From the NCBI GenBank assembly GCA_022579005.1, contig MU401503.1, positions 1 to 64,000 on the forward strand: a DNA stretch of 64,000 nt, in the 5' to 3' direction. The translations under genes were made by a program, and so were the position numbers. The notes beneath the pieces are model-generated. The model was given only the letters and a program-made list of their open reading frames with translations, was not told where the DNA came from and made no database searches. This document shows positions 14,484-25,357 of the stretch, in pieces. This DNA comes from Poronia punctata. Taxonomy: Eukaryota; Ascomycota; Sordariomycetes; Xylariales; Xylariaceae. Numbering within the stretch: position 1 is the first letter of the stretch; every line of letters begins with the position of its first letter.

Positions 14484-14729
14484 AGTTATAAATTAGTTAA
14501 TAGCAATACAGCTAATTAAGTAGCTTACAGCCATTACCTCCTTTAAATAATAAATACAAAGGCCTACACTTATAAACAGCTATAGCCCTACTAGTTAGTA
14601 CACATATAGGTCTGCACCCTTAATAAAAACTTAAAAGCTTTTCCTTCTTTTTCTCTTTACCTTAAGATTTCTAGCAATAAATCAAGTCACCTTTAAAAGC
14701 CTTGCCTTCTTTATAACCCAATTATAACA
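14484..14729 (+). repeat. 3' LTR of the gypsy-type element
   Basis: This 246-bp LTR begins AGTTATAAATTAG and ends TTATAACA. It keeps a pyrimidine-rich stretch (CTTCTTTTTCTCTTTACC near 14645) that is almost all T in the left copy. It has A at nearly every site where the left copy has G. A purine tract precedes it. Confidence 0.85.
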
Positions 14730-15060
14730 GCAAGCTAATAACTTTATTTATATGCAAATAGCTTTATTAGCAGTAAAAAAAGCTATTTAAATATAGTTAC
14801 TTATACTTAATAATAACTTTTAGCTATAGCTAAATATTTATTTCTAATAGCATTAGTTTATAGCGTTTTTTTAGTATTTTTATATAATAAAAAATATATA
14901 GCAGTAAATATAATAGTAAGCTTTTTTATTATTTAAGTTAATAAGTAAAGCAAGTTGCAAATAGCGTTATAAGCAAAAGTATAAAAAAAAATCTTAAGGA
15001 TTTTTCTTATTTGCTAGAAAATAAAGTAGCAGAAAAAGGTCAAAAGTAAATACAATTTTA
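14730..15060. repeat. AT-rich tail of the RIP island
   Basis: This is AT-rich sequence beyond the 3' LTR with the same residual dinucleotide pattern and no gene. It becomes ordinary mixed-composition DNA over a few dozen bases near 15,060, which suggests the edge of the RIP-affected repeat rather than a gradual drift. Confidence 0.7.
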
Positions 15061-16814
15061 ATTACTAGCCTAACCATTATTATTTTAGCGCCGGTTGCAG
15101 TTTTTCGAAAGAATGCGGTACCTAGTAGCAACGAAACAATATGTGCTATACGTACTAGATAATATGTTCTTGAAGAGCGTCTAGACTCCTTACCCCCACA
15201 AGCATATCCCTAGTGTGGACTCTACACCATCTTGTCTGTCGATGTGAAATTAAAACACCTACAGCAGGTACATAATGTACCTAGCCAGGGCAGCGTCGGA
15301 TTCCGCAAAAACGGAGCATTAAATGCACCCCCTCAGCCAACTGGTAGAAGACGTGTTTTGTTGTCTCGTATTCTGCAATTAATAGGGAATTACGTGTACT
15401 CGTACATATGAACAGAGAGGGTACTTGGACGGGAGCAAGGCAAAGATCGCCGCTAATGACGGCATGTAGTGCTCCGCTCGATCTCAGCTTTCTGGTTGCG
15501 GCTGGGTTTCAACCTGCCTGTTGCCGCTATAAGCCGTCGGATTTGTACTTTTATTAGATTAATACCTACCAGTTTCGGGGTACGATCTACCCCATTGGGG
15601 ACATATTGGACAGTAATAATTCAGTGCGCCCGACTCAGTCCGGCACTAGGTAAATAGATCCCATAACGCTAAAATTGGAAAAAGGATTCAATTAAAGATC
15701 GGTACGTACCTCGGAACCAAGCATTGGTACTAGGTAGGTTAGGTTGTTTAATACCTAGTATATTAAGCGAGTAAGCACAGGGCAAAAATAATTAAAAGGT
15801 AAGGGGAAAAATGAAAATAAAAGGTAGGGCATAAGAAGAATATGTTGCCAAGAACACCACAAGGTCAAAAGGTTATGCAGTCTGCAATTTCATGGTTATG
15901 TTGGTGCACAGGTAACAGGAAGGCAGACTAGTAGGACCTTACAATCTGAAATAGGTAAATATAATGATACTGTTGAAAGTCTGGAGAGTAATAATTTGTG
16001 TAGTTTGTTCCCCGAACTACCGCATTATGCCTAGTGCGGGGTGAAGTTGGGCTCCAGAGATGGATGTTAGACGATCAAAGATGCTGAAGTCTGTCTGGGG
16101 CCTGCTGGCTCGCCGGGAACCTTGTCAGCCAACACTTTTGTTCTTTTGCACTCGTCGACTGGCGTGGCCCAGTGAGCGGTTCGAGGGTAGGAGATGGATT
16201 CAGAGTTTCAGAAAGGCCGCATAAAGCCATCATTTTTAGGTGTAATGACTTGGAATGTTTCCTCATGTGGGAGTTTCAACTTTTGATTCGGTCCAACACG
16301 GAGCAAGAAAGCAGGGAACCCCTTTACCCCTTGGGTCAGCTACATTTTGAGCCTGATACAGTGATACCCGCTCACAATTATCCACTTTAATTTTTAATAT
16401 AGGTGCATTCACCTTCCGCTTGTTCTTTCCCTTCTAATATTTTCCTCTCACCACCACCTTTTGGTGAACACCACAACCCAAGAAGAATTTTAACACGAGT
16501 ACCAATCGCCCGTATCGCCCCCCGACTGCCAATGCATCAGCAAACACATCGCGACAATTATTTCTCAGTTTCTTGCCAGATGCTCACTCCACCCGTCCAG
16601 CCAACACACATCGATTATCTTTGCGAGCCACGAGCCGACGCCGAACGCCGACGCGGCACCCGCCTACCGTGAATCGGGGCGGGTTGAGAGACGCTTACCA
16701 CCAATATATACAAATTCACAACTAGACTATCGATCAGAATCGAGGTCCCGAAAACTAGAATCATTCGACTCTCGGACATCGGGCAAAGACCTGAACTAGT
16801 TCGATTGTGTCAAG
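15061..16814. other. Intergenic region upstream of the Psk1-like kinase gene
   Basis: I see no convincing gene. Short frames (for example 15469-15657 and 16403-16672) lack recognisable motifs. The last 300 bases before 16815 are rich in C and in CACC/ACAC tracts, typical of a fungal core promoter and 5' leader; no exact promoter elements can be fixed. Confidence 0.5.
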
Positions 16815-18323
16815 ATGATGCTCCAGCCAGCTGCTCCTGCCCTCACCACCGTCCGGGGATTCTCTCCGCATAGACTTTCTAAAGTCGACAACGCAAGCCG
16901 TTGCTCGTCGCCGCCTTTTGCTGCTAAGCGGGATCAGCCTCAACGAATTGACGATGTCGTCAGCGCCAACTGCAGCCCCGTGCTGCGGGGTATTCCATCA
17001 CCCGCTATGAGCGGCATCGCCATGCTACGTATGCAATTCGAACCGCTCAGTCTCAACGGTTCTCGTACGAGCTCCATGGCCCGGACACGCAGCGATAGCG
17101 GGGCTCGCTACACAAGCAGCAGAGGCAGCCGGACAGGTCGCAGTGAGTCCGGTGAGACTTATTCCGACAACGGCTCCGTTTCCTACGAGGTGCCTCTAGA
17201 GAGCGACTTTGTAAGCGAGAGCGTGCGCGGAAAGACCGAGGCTGCCCCAGGTGGGCAGACTCCCCGCAAGATGCAGGCCGACGATTTCGAACCCTTGCGC
17301 TGCCTTGGGAAGGGCACCTACGGCACTGTTCTGCTTGTCAAGCAACGCACCACCGGCCGACTTTACGCCCAGAAACAGTTTAAGAAGGCATCTGTCGTGG
17401 TTCATAAGAAGCTGGTGGAGCAGACCAAGACGGAGCGGCAAATTCTCGAGTCGGTCAATCGACACCCTTTTGTCGTCAATCTTTATTATGCTTTCCAGGA
17501 TCACGCTAAACTATATCTCATTCTCGAGTATGGCCAGGGCGGCGAGCTCTTCACGCATCTCAACACGGAGAAGATGTTTTCCGAGTCAACTGCGGCCTTC
17601 TACATGGCAGAGATGGTTTTGGCCTTGTCCTACCTCCACGAGACGCTTGGTGTCGTCTATAGGGACCTAAAGCCGGAGAATTGCCTATTGGATGCCAATG
17701 GGCACCTACTCCTCACAGACTTTGGACTCTCCAAGGTTGCCGCAGGCGAGGATGATTGCAAATCCATCCTTGGGACGGTAGAATATATGGCCCCCGAAGT
17801 CATCCTGGGGGAGAAATACGGCAAGGCAGTAGACTGGTGGTCTTTCGGCGCTCTGGGATACGATCTTATGACGGGTAACCCGCCGTTCCGAGGCGCAAAT
17901 AGCGCCAAGGTCCAACACAACATTGTTAAGCAGAAGGTGGTGATGCCATACTTTTTGAGTCTTGACGCCAAAGATCTCCTAGCACGCTTACTGAGAAAAG
18001 ACCCGGCCAAACGGCTTGGCTCGCGCATGCCCAAAGACCTTAACACCATAAAGAACCACCGATTCTTCCGGAAGATCGACTGGGAGAAACTTGCTGCGAG
18101 GGAGATGGAGCCGCCTATCCAACCCATGATTACCGACCCTGAGCTGGCCGAGAACTTTGCCACCGAATTCACCGATTTATCCCTTAGTCCCGTCACAACT
18201 AGGGACCCGTGGGGTGCCATTTCACCTTGGGGTAGCTATAAGGAAGACCCTTTTGGAGGGTTCAGCTACGTTGCCCCAAACAGCTGGTTAGAGAATCGGT
18301 CGTTCATGGCTGCAGGCGCCTGA
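16815..18323 (+). CDS. psk1: AGC-family Ser/Thr kinase, Psk1/S6K-like
   Basis: The gene is one uninterrupted exon encoding 502 residues. Residues 1-157 are a Ser/Arg-rich low-complexity head. The kinase domain runs from about 158 to 418: glycine loop GKGTYG (165-170), catalytic Lys187 in YAQK, YRD with Asp284, DFG at 302-304, APE at 326-328. The C-terminal AGC tail carries a Ser-Pro near 458 and a hydrophobic motif FGGFSY (480-485) whose Ser484 matches the TOR-site position in S6 kinases. By family, this is the ribosomal S6 kinase-like enzyme acting downstream of TORC1 in fission yeast (Psk1); the assignment is from domain layout and motif spelling. The activation-loop segment reads KSILGTVEY, so Ser317 and Leu319 stand where most AGC kinases have Thr and Cys (TFCGT). 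The start ATG is doubled (ATGATG); the first is taken. Confidence 0.9.
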   Translation: MMLQPAAPALTTVRGFSPHRLSKVDNASRCSSPPFAAKRDQPQRIDDVVSANCSPVLRGIPSPAMSGIAMLRMQFEPLSLNGSRTSSMARTRSDSGARYTSSRGSRTGRSESGETYSDNGSVSYEVPLESDFVSESVRGKTEAAPGGQTPRKMQADDFEPLRCLGKGTYGTVLLVKQRTTGRLYAQKQFKKASVVVHKKLVEQTKTERQILESVNRHPFVVNLYYAFQDHAKLYLILEYGQGGELFTHLNTEKMFSESTAAFYMAEMVLALSYLHETLGVVYRDLKPENCLLDANGHLLLTDFGLSKVAAGEDDCKSILGTVEYMAPEVILGEKYGKAVDWWSFGALGYDLMTGNPPFRGANSAKVQHNIVKQKVVMPYFLSLDAKDLLARLLRKDPAKRLGSRMPKDLNTIKNHRFFRKIDWEKLAAREMEPPIQPMITDPELAENFATEFTDLSLSPVTTRDPWGAISPWGSYKEDPFGGFSYVAPNSWLENRSFMAAGA

Positions 18324-21300
18324 TAGGTACCTGTAAATGTGTTGAATGAATAACAGCCGAGTGTACGACATGTCTCCTTGGCCCTGGATAGGTCTATATG
18401 TGTACAGGATTACATACTAAAGTCTCGTGACACGAGTTGACGATGACGGGCAAGGCGTTGTCAGGAGTTCAAAAGGGGAATTGCAAACAAAGCGACCGTT
18501 ACGGATTAGCAATCTTGATTTTCTAGAGATTAGAGCGTATTCCCCATATCTATAGTTAGGGTCTAGCCTGGTACCCTGTACTGCCTTCATTGCTATGTTT
18601 TTTTTATGTTTCATTTTCTAGCGTCGATAGAAATCCACCGGGTCGACAAAATTCCAAAGACGTTGTTATATGTATATCTCAAATAGATATTGGGACCGAA
18701 TAAACCTGAGGATGGATGTCCAGCTTCTCTTACATTTTCTTGCTCGCCTCAATATTGCCCAGTGTCCTACGTGTTGCCCCCCATATCCAGAATATTAGGT
18801 AGTAAAGTCCATTGGGGGTTTGTTTTCTTCCTTATAGCATGTTCGGCTTCGTATAGTATATGATATGTGGGCTTACCTCTTGCATTCCTCGTGTATTCAT
18901 TAGATTACTCTCCATCTCCTAAATCCGAGTAATCACTTCTGTTGGGAGTATAGCCAAGGGGTAGTGATAGGTATTTATTCTCGTCATATTCATGGAAGCT
19001 AGGTCGGTATTCGTGCCATACCGACCTCTCACAAATCCAAAGCAGAGGGAATATCCAGGATGGATATAAGTTCTGGTCGGGGACAGGGGTTCGGGGAGGA
19101 GTTGATAGCATTACCAAGGTATGTAAGTTGGAGTTAGATAAATAGGATTTGATATAAATAAGTGAATAAGTAATCGGGATACATCTATCTGTGTGGATAG
19201 GTAGATATTTGAAAGCAGCGTTCGGACGGGGTTTTTATCATCTCGAAGATATTATTCCCCTGTCTAGGAGTACTCGTATGTATCTTGAGTAGGTATGTAA
19301 TTAGTGATCGGGAATCGGAACTCGAAAACCTTCGACAATGGCAGGGTAGGCTAGGTATGTAAGACGGGGTGTGCATAGCCCCTGTATAAATGCCGATATT
19401 TTCTCTCCGCATACCTACTTTATGTACCCGAATGGGAAAATGAGAACTGTGTGTCGTTAGATGACCTAGCACCTAGGAAGAGTTCGGAACCTGTTTTCTT
19501 TGCATATATGTCATGTCGTGGTATGTAAGTAAGTCTTCTAACCGCGTACCTAAAATCGGAAAACGCGAATTTGTCTGGGTCTTTTTTACGACTACCTATA
19601 TCCCATTTGTATGGTTCAGTACGGGTATAGGTAGGTAGGTAAGGTAGGCATCATGTAGTGGTATTCGACGGTTCAAGCACAACCTCCTTTCTCATTATAC
19701 AGATTGAGCCTTAGTAGCATCTCGATTGTCGATTTCCGGAGCCGGGTTGCCTAGGCTGGGGGTGACCCCGGGAGATATTGGAGGGGTTCCGGTTGTACCG
19801 ACGTGACCGTTCCGCGGGCGGGGGGATTTTGGGCTTTGATATACACGTACCTATACATGCCACACGATGGAGGAACAAGACTCTACTATGCTGTCCCACT
19901 ATTGAATACCTATACTTCTTAGTAGTTAACCTAGTACTATATTCGTGCTTGTCAAAAGATACCTATCAGATGCAGGACATCGAGGTTTCAGGGTTCGAAG
20001 AGAGAGAGGCAGCAGATCTTATATACCTAGGCTGGTAGTGAGGATATAGTTTGATAAGCTGTACCTACCTAGTTGTAGAGTCTGTGACCTTCCACTATTT
20101 CTCGGAGATAACACATAACATACCCTAAGTACCTCCTAGGGAGTTTAAACTGGAGGTATTTATCTTGATGGCGTCACCATCACCACCACCACCACCACCA
20201 CTACTACTACATCAACGGAACATGCTGAGCCTGTGTGCAACTACTGTTCCTATGCCAAGCCAACCCTTGCTAAAGAAAAGCCACAAATAGGTAGACTTGG
20301 GTGGGCATGTAAAAGGTGTCAAAGTTGACGCGTCCAGACGGACTGCGCCCATTCCTTGCCACCATCCATTGGCCAATAAGACGCTTACATACGTGGCCGT
20401 CTCAGATTTTTTCCATAGGACCATGCTTACATTCTCCGTCGAACGTCACGGTAATGTTGGGTAACTGGAGATATGTACTCGTAGGTTAGGTATCCCAAGG
20501 AATGTACCTACTTATATATGCGTTGGAACTTGCACCAGTGTACCTACTTCATAATCAGAACATCAGAGGTCAGATACAACGTACATAGGTAGCCTGTCAT
20601 GTCGCGGACGTGAAACCTGTTACCTAACCTAGTCTCTTCAGAAGGTCGGAAAAGAGGATGCATAAGATCGAGTGTTGTAAATGATGAATTATCATATTAC
20701 TCGTAGGTACGGTCTCACTTGAAGAATGCGATGCCTTGACTACTCGTACCAGCACCGGTAGAGAAACAACAAAAGCCAATAAATACCTACAGAAGGTACC
20801 CAGCGACTTCTTCTTTCCACATTCGGCAATTCAAATCCAACCCTTGCTGACGTTTTGAAGATCATTGGGTTGATTGACCGGATTAGGCACTCAGGTAATT
20901 TGATTGGTTTCCGACCTGGCTTTACAGGGCTAGTTTCCTTACCTTTCATTCCTTTACGTGTACGTGTACATGTGCCTGCCGCATTTCTCAGAGAAAGTGG
21001 CAAGCGGGGCGTTGCATCAGGTCTCTACCGACCGATTTTTGCTGTTACTCAGCCCCAAGTCCTTTAACTTGGGGTGATTAAGAAAGAGATCGGAAGGCTT
21101 GAATATTGTGCATTATAACATTGAAAGTACCGGACGTTATGTAAACTAGGGGCTTAGTACCTACGAGTAGGTAAATAGCCAGATATCACTGTTACATTCC
21201 AGGTATCATAATATGTCAAAGGACAATAGTTTGGAATTAAAACATGCCAAGTTTATACATATCCCAGCGTCACAAATTATAGGTACCCTGCAGATGAGTC

Positions 21301-22828
21301 GGTAATATATGTAGCATTGAAGCACCGGCATTTCGAGCGACGTATGCATGACAACTTTTAACCGTTGAGTTTAAAACATACATATATGCCTTGCCTCCCC
21401 GATCGATCAACAAGAAAAAAACCCCACCATATCCTTCTTTTACCCAAGCGCATCCTGGTGTTTATAATATGTCTTATAATAAATGTACGTTTGTCCAAGT
21501 ACTCGTATCAAACTCAAGGCCCTTGTAATTCCCCCAAGCCTTGGCAAACAATAGCAATGCCTAACCTTAGATAATTACCCAATTTGAGAAATGAAGATGA
21601 TACATTGGTTCGGTACAAGTAGATCTCTAAGGTAGGTACACGTAGAGACGCTATTAGGTACGTACAAGTCAACAGGTAAGTCGAGAGCAAAATCACAAAA
21701 AAAGGAATTAGAAGCCTGAAATCTTCTACTCGTACAGCTAGATAAGGTAAATGTCATGACCATTGACCAGAATGTAGTAGGTAAATGAAAAAGACACGGT
21801 ACGTAAAGACCGAAAGATAAATACAACGTAAACAAAAATCCATCGGCGCCGGGGTTAGCTCCTGGCTCCTACTGTACCTACCCTTGGCATCTGACTGTCA
21901 CGATCAGATACCTAAGATCTCGCACAGTCACAATTCCTACCTACGTACCCTGCCGCCCGGGAAGGGTATACTTATTTTAACTTTACGCATCTGGTTTACG
22001 CATCTGGTTTCCCCTCCTGTTCACGTACTTGTTTCGATTCTTCTCGTACACGTATATCAGGAAAGTAGGACCGGGTTGGTCTTCTTTCCCTGCTTTTATA
22101 CCTACTTCTTCTCTTCTTCACACACACCACATAATATTAGAAATAGCTATAACCAAACCAAATACTGTCGACTCTCTACTAGGTTAGGCATACTGGTTAC
22201 TTTCCTATACTACTGCGAATATTACTGCCCAGGATAAATAGGTAGACTGCAGAAACCCAGTCACTATTTATTAATATTCATTAGGACCGCCCGTTCTCTC
22301 GTGTCACGGACGCCAATCCGACTTACAATCCGAGACCAGAGTTGTCGAACTGGGATTACCTGTATATCACTGTCCCTTGTTCCCTGCATTTCAACGTCAC
22401 GCCAGGACGTTAGTCGCACCAGAGAGCATTGAAGAAAAAAGGCACACAGCCCGGCTCCGTCCCGTTTCAAACCCAAGGCCACGCAATCTCATACCTTGCG
22501 GCTGTAGGGTGGCTTGCAATTATCAATAGAGCTACGCCGTCTGGCCCCCGCATCACTCACTAACAAAAGGAGGCTTTTACTTGGCAGTCCTAGCTCAGAG
22601 CAAATAAGACAGAACGCGACGCTTCGGGGACTGTGTGTGTGTGTGTGGCCTGTGTCAGCTCCGGGCCTGGACATTCTTGAATCCCTGTCCTACCTGTCTC
22701 ATCTTGAGCGCCAAGTTCTTCGTTCAAAAGGACCTACGCCCATCAGCAATTTCTTGCAACTAGTAAACCTCTGACCGATTTCGACTTTGCCTTTACTTAC
22801 ATTTAGGGGCTATCTATCTGACACCAAA
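18324..22828. other. 4.5-kb intergenic region without recognisable genes
   Basis: Only short frames without domains are present. The region is sprinkled with the local motifs TAGGTA/TACCTA and TACTCGTA/TACGAGTA and with a CACCAC run near 20175-20205. The last few hundred bases would contain the promoter of the DOMON-b561 gene. A (TG)n tract lies at about 22632-22648. Confidence 0.5.
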
Positions 22829-24182
22829 ATGAAAAGATATACTCTAGCGACGGCGTTGTGTAAGTGATCTTTTCAAACCCGACTTCAAGGTCGTGCACCG
22901 AGCGATACCACATGTGATCTGGTATAAGTAAGGGGAACTTCAGCTACTGACTTAGCATCGCAGACGCCTTGTCGTACAGCACATTCAGCGCCGGGGCGAC
23001 AGTATCTCGCTGCTCCACCACTGATGTGTGCTGGCAAGTGGGTGTGCCAAACTCGACGGCCTTGTCTAGCAATGGCAACATTTACTTCCAGCTCCGGGCT
23101 CCGGCTACGTACAGCTGGGTTGCCCTTGGAACGGGGACACAAATGGCCGGCTCCAACCTGTTCGTCATGTACGCCAATGGAGCCGGAAACGTGACCGTCT
23201 CGCCGCGCAGAGCCAGCGGCTATGTCGAGCCCGAACATCAAACAGATACACATATTGAGCTGCTAGCCGGCAGTGGGATAGTAGACGGGGGCAATACCAT
23301 GTTGGCTAATGTGCGTTGCTCCAATTGCGAGTCCTGGGATGGCGGGTCCTTGACCGTGTCGAGCTCCAAGTCACCTTTTGTCGCAGCGTGGAAAAAGGGC
23401 AGCGCCATCAACAGCAAGAGACTGGATGCAGGTATCAGTAGGCATGATTCGCATGACCAGTTCACCTTCAACTTGGCCCGCGCCGTTGTTTCCGCCGACA
23501 GAAATCCTTTCGTAACATCTCCCGGTGGTGGGACGACGTCGCCGCCGCCCCCTGGGGGCAATCCTGACTCTGGTGACAGTGGGTCTATCGGACTCCCGGC
23601 ATCCATCCGCGAGATTCCAACGCTCCGGTCCGCTCACGGCATCCTGATGAGCATCGTCATGGTCGTCTTGTACCCCCTAGGTTCTATCCTGATGCCGCTG
23701 TTTGGGAATTGGAAAATGCACGCTGCTTGGCAGCTTACCTCGTTTTTGCTCATGTGGGCGGCTTTTGGAATCGGTGTCGTCCTCGCACAACGTACAGGAT
23801 ATGTAAGTCGGGCCCCTTTTATCAATATGACTGCTGCACGGAGCTAACCTCGAGTGAACTTTAGAACTTCCACACGAGTCACACCCTCTTGGGTACGGTT
23901 GTTGTTGCTCTTTTCGGGCTTCAGCCCATTGGCGGTTACCTCCACCATCTCTACTACCTTAAACATAGATCTAGAGGCGCTATCTCCTACGCACACATCT
24001 GGTACGGAAGGATCCTGATGCTCGAGGGCATCGTCAACGGTGGATTGGGCCTGAAGCTTGCAGGTGCAGGTAGAGCCCTAGTCATCGCTTACTCGGTCAT
24101 CGCGGCCATCATTTCCTCAGCTTACGTCCTAAGTTCTTTAAAGGGCGAGATGAAGAGGCGTCGGGGTAATACTCCTAAATAG
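22829..24182 (+). CDS. DOMON/CDH-cytochrome plus cytochrome b561 membrane oxidoreductase
   Basis: Three exons (22829-22859, 22964-23802, 23865-24182) give 395 residues; introns are 104 and 62 nt with GTAAGT donors. Residues 1-20 form a signal peptide. Residues about 22-185 resemble the cellobiose-dehydrogenase-type cytochrome/DOMON domain: Met71 in TQMAGS and a His pair at 171/174 (SRHDSHDQF) are the likely heme ligands. A Gly/Pro-rich linker (about 196-220) leads to five hydrophobic helices with histidines placed as in cytochrome b561 (His235, His263, His296, His334). By family such proteins pass electrons across a membrane, probably outward to ferric iron or partner enzymes; the physiological substrate is not known from sequence. 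It stands alone, without a neighbouring dehydrogenase or oxidase. No C-terminal GPI signal; it ends in a short basic tail. Confidence 0.85.
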
Positions 24183-24685
24183 CGCCATGGTAGTTTCGTT
24201 TGGGGCTTGTTGGAGATGATCGTGGGTTGGCTAGGATCCATGGTGCTTCTAGGTCTATTTCTTTATTCCCTACATCATAGTTGTCTAGTATGTGTAAGAA
24301 AATTAGTAAAAATACCTATTTTAAATGCGTTGGCTTTCGTATATTTAATTTGAAGCTCCGTCCTTGCTTATTTCGTGCCATCGTAATTCTCACCAGAGGT
24401 TGCTGCGCTCATCGGGCGCACTCGTACTAGGTACCTAGGTGCTGTTTCAATGACCTATGACATATCAGGTACCTGCATTGTTAGCGAGAAGAGGGCATAT
24501 TTTTCGCAGACATATTGTGTATACACTGGAAGAATTAACCTCTCGAACCGAGACGCCCTGGTTTTAGAAGAGGTGTCAAGACGGGCCCGACGGGCTCACT
24601 TTGAACATGAAACTTTCACCCTTTGCACCGGCACTAGCAGCTCAGTGGTTGAATACCATACTCGGGAATAACCAATTACCGTGTA
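24183..24685. other. Intergenic region between the b561 gene and the MITE
   Basis: This should be the 3' flank of the b561 gene. A short frame at 24450-24671 has no recognisable motif. Nothing else is evident until the inverted-repeat element that starts at 24686. Confidence 0.4.
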
Positions 24686-25090
24686 CAGTGGGAACCCATT
24701 AGAAACGAGCAAAACTAAACTTTTTTTTTAAACTTACAACTACAATAACTCTGTTAATTTATAAGATATAAGGTTATATGTAGTTTTAATATATTAGGCA
24801 TGCTATAATAAACATGTATAAAAAAGCAAAAAAACAATATATATTTTATTTATTTAATTATACATGTTTTAAGTTTTTGCTAATAAAGTAAGTAAGTATA
24901 TTCTTTAATAATTAAATTAGAAAAATAGGTATACGTTAAGTACTTACATAATATAAAAGCTAATGATAGCCGTTATATACCTTTATTTTTAATAGATATT
25001 AGACCATGTTGTAGTTATGTTATGTATCGTTAAACATGTTGAGTTTTGGTGTAAAACATCGTGGTGCTCGTTTCTAATGGGTCCCCACTG
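24686..25090. mobile_element. 405-bp MITE-like inverted-repeat element, Tc1/mariner-pogo type ends
   Basis: The left end begins CAGTGGGAACCCATTAGAAA and continues to ACGAGCA; the right end is its reverse complement with a single mismatch over 27 bp (A/G at position 8). Both sides are flanked by TA (24684-24685 and 25091-25092), the target duplication used by Tc1/mariner/pogo transposases, whose ends commonly start CAGT. The interior is AT-rich and has no open frame, so the element is non-autonomous. The interior looks RIP-like, in contrast to the terminal repeats. It ends about 270 bp before the PRP4 start codon, so it may sit in that gene's promoter. Confidence 0.85.
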
Positions 25091-25357
25091 TATTGTCTTG
25101 ATGTTTACTGTGTGACGATAGCTCGACAGGGGCCTTAGTGGGCCTGCGCCAGCAAAGTAGGTACTAGGCACAGCGTACCTACCTGTATTCGTAGGTAGGC
25201 TCGTAGGGAAGGTAAGCACTTTATCGATACGGAGCTTTTCGAAGCTTCCATCACCATCAATGCTAACCTAGGTACAACACGTCAACTTTGTAGACATTTT
25301 GAAACTGACATTTGACAATCCTACATAACTGACACTCCATAATATTTGTTGCCCACC

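Larger units (their letters stand above)
7935..14729 (+). mobile_element. Dead Ty3/gypsy-type LTR retrotransposon, RIP-mutated
   Basis: Two direct repeats of exactly 246 bp (7935-8180 and 14484-14729) bound a 6.8-kb element. Outside them are GCAAA (7930-7934) and GCAAG (14730-14734), a plausible 5-bp target-site duplication that differs by one G-to-A change. A purine run (AAAAAGAAA, 14474-14482) stands just before the right repeat, where a polypurine tract belongs, so the element reads on the plus strand. Inside are relics of a CCHC zinc knuckle (9981-10022) and of a reverse transcriptase (11672 onward), in the order expected of gag then pol. All frames are closed by RIP-type stops. Assignment to Ty3/gypsy rests on the reverse transcriptase wording (AYVDDILIY once G-to-A is reversed) and on size; integrase was not resolved. 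Confidence 0.85.
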
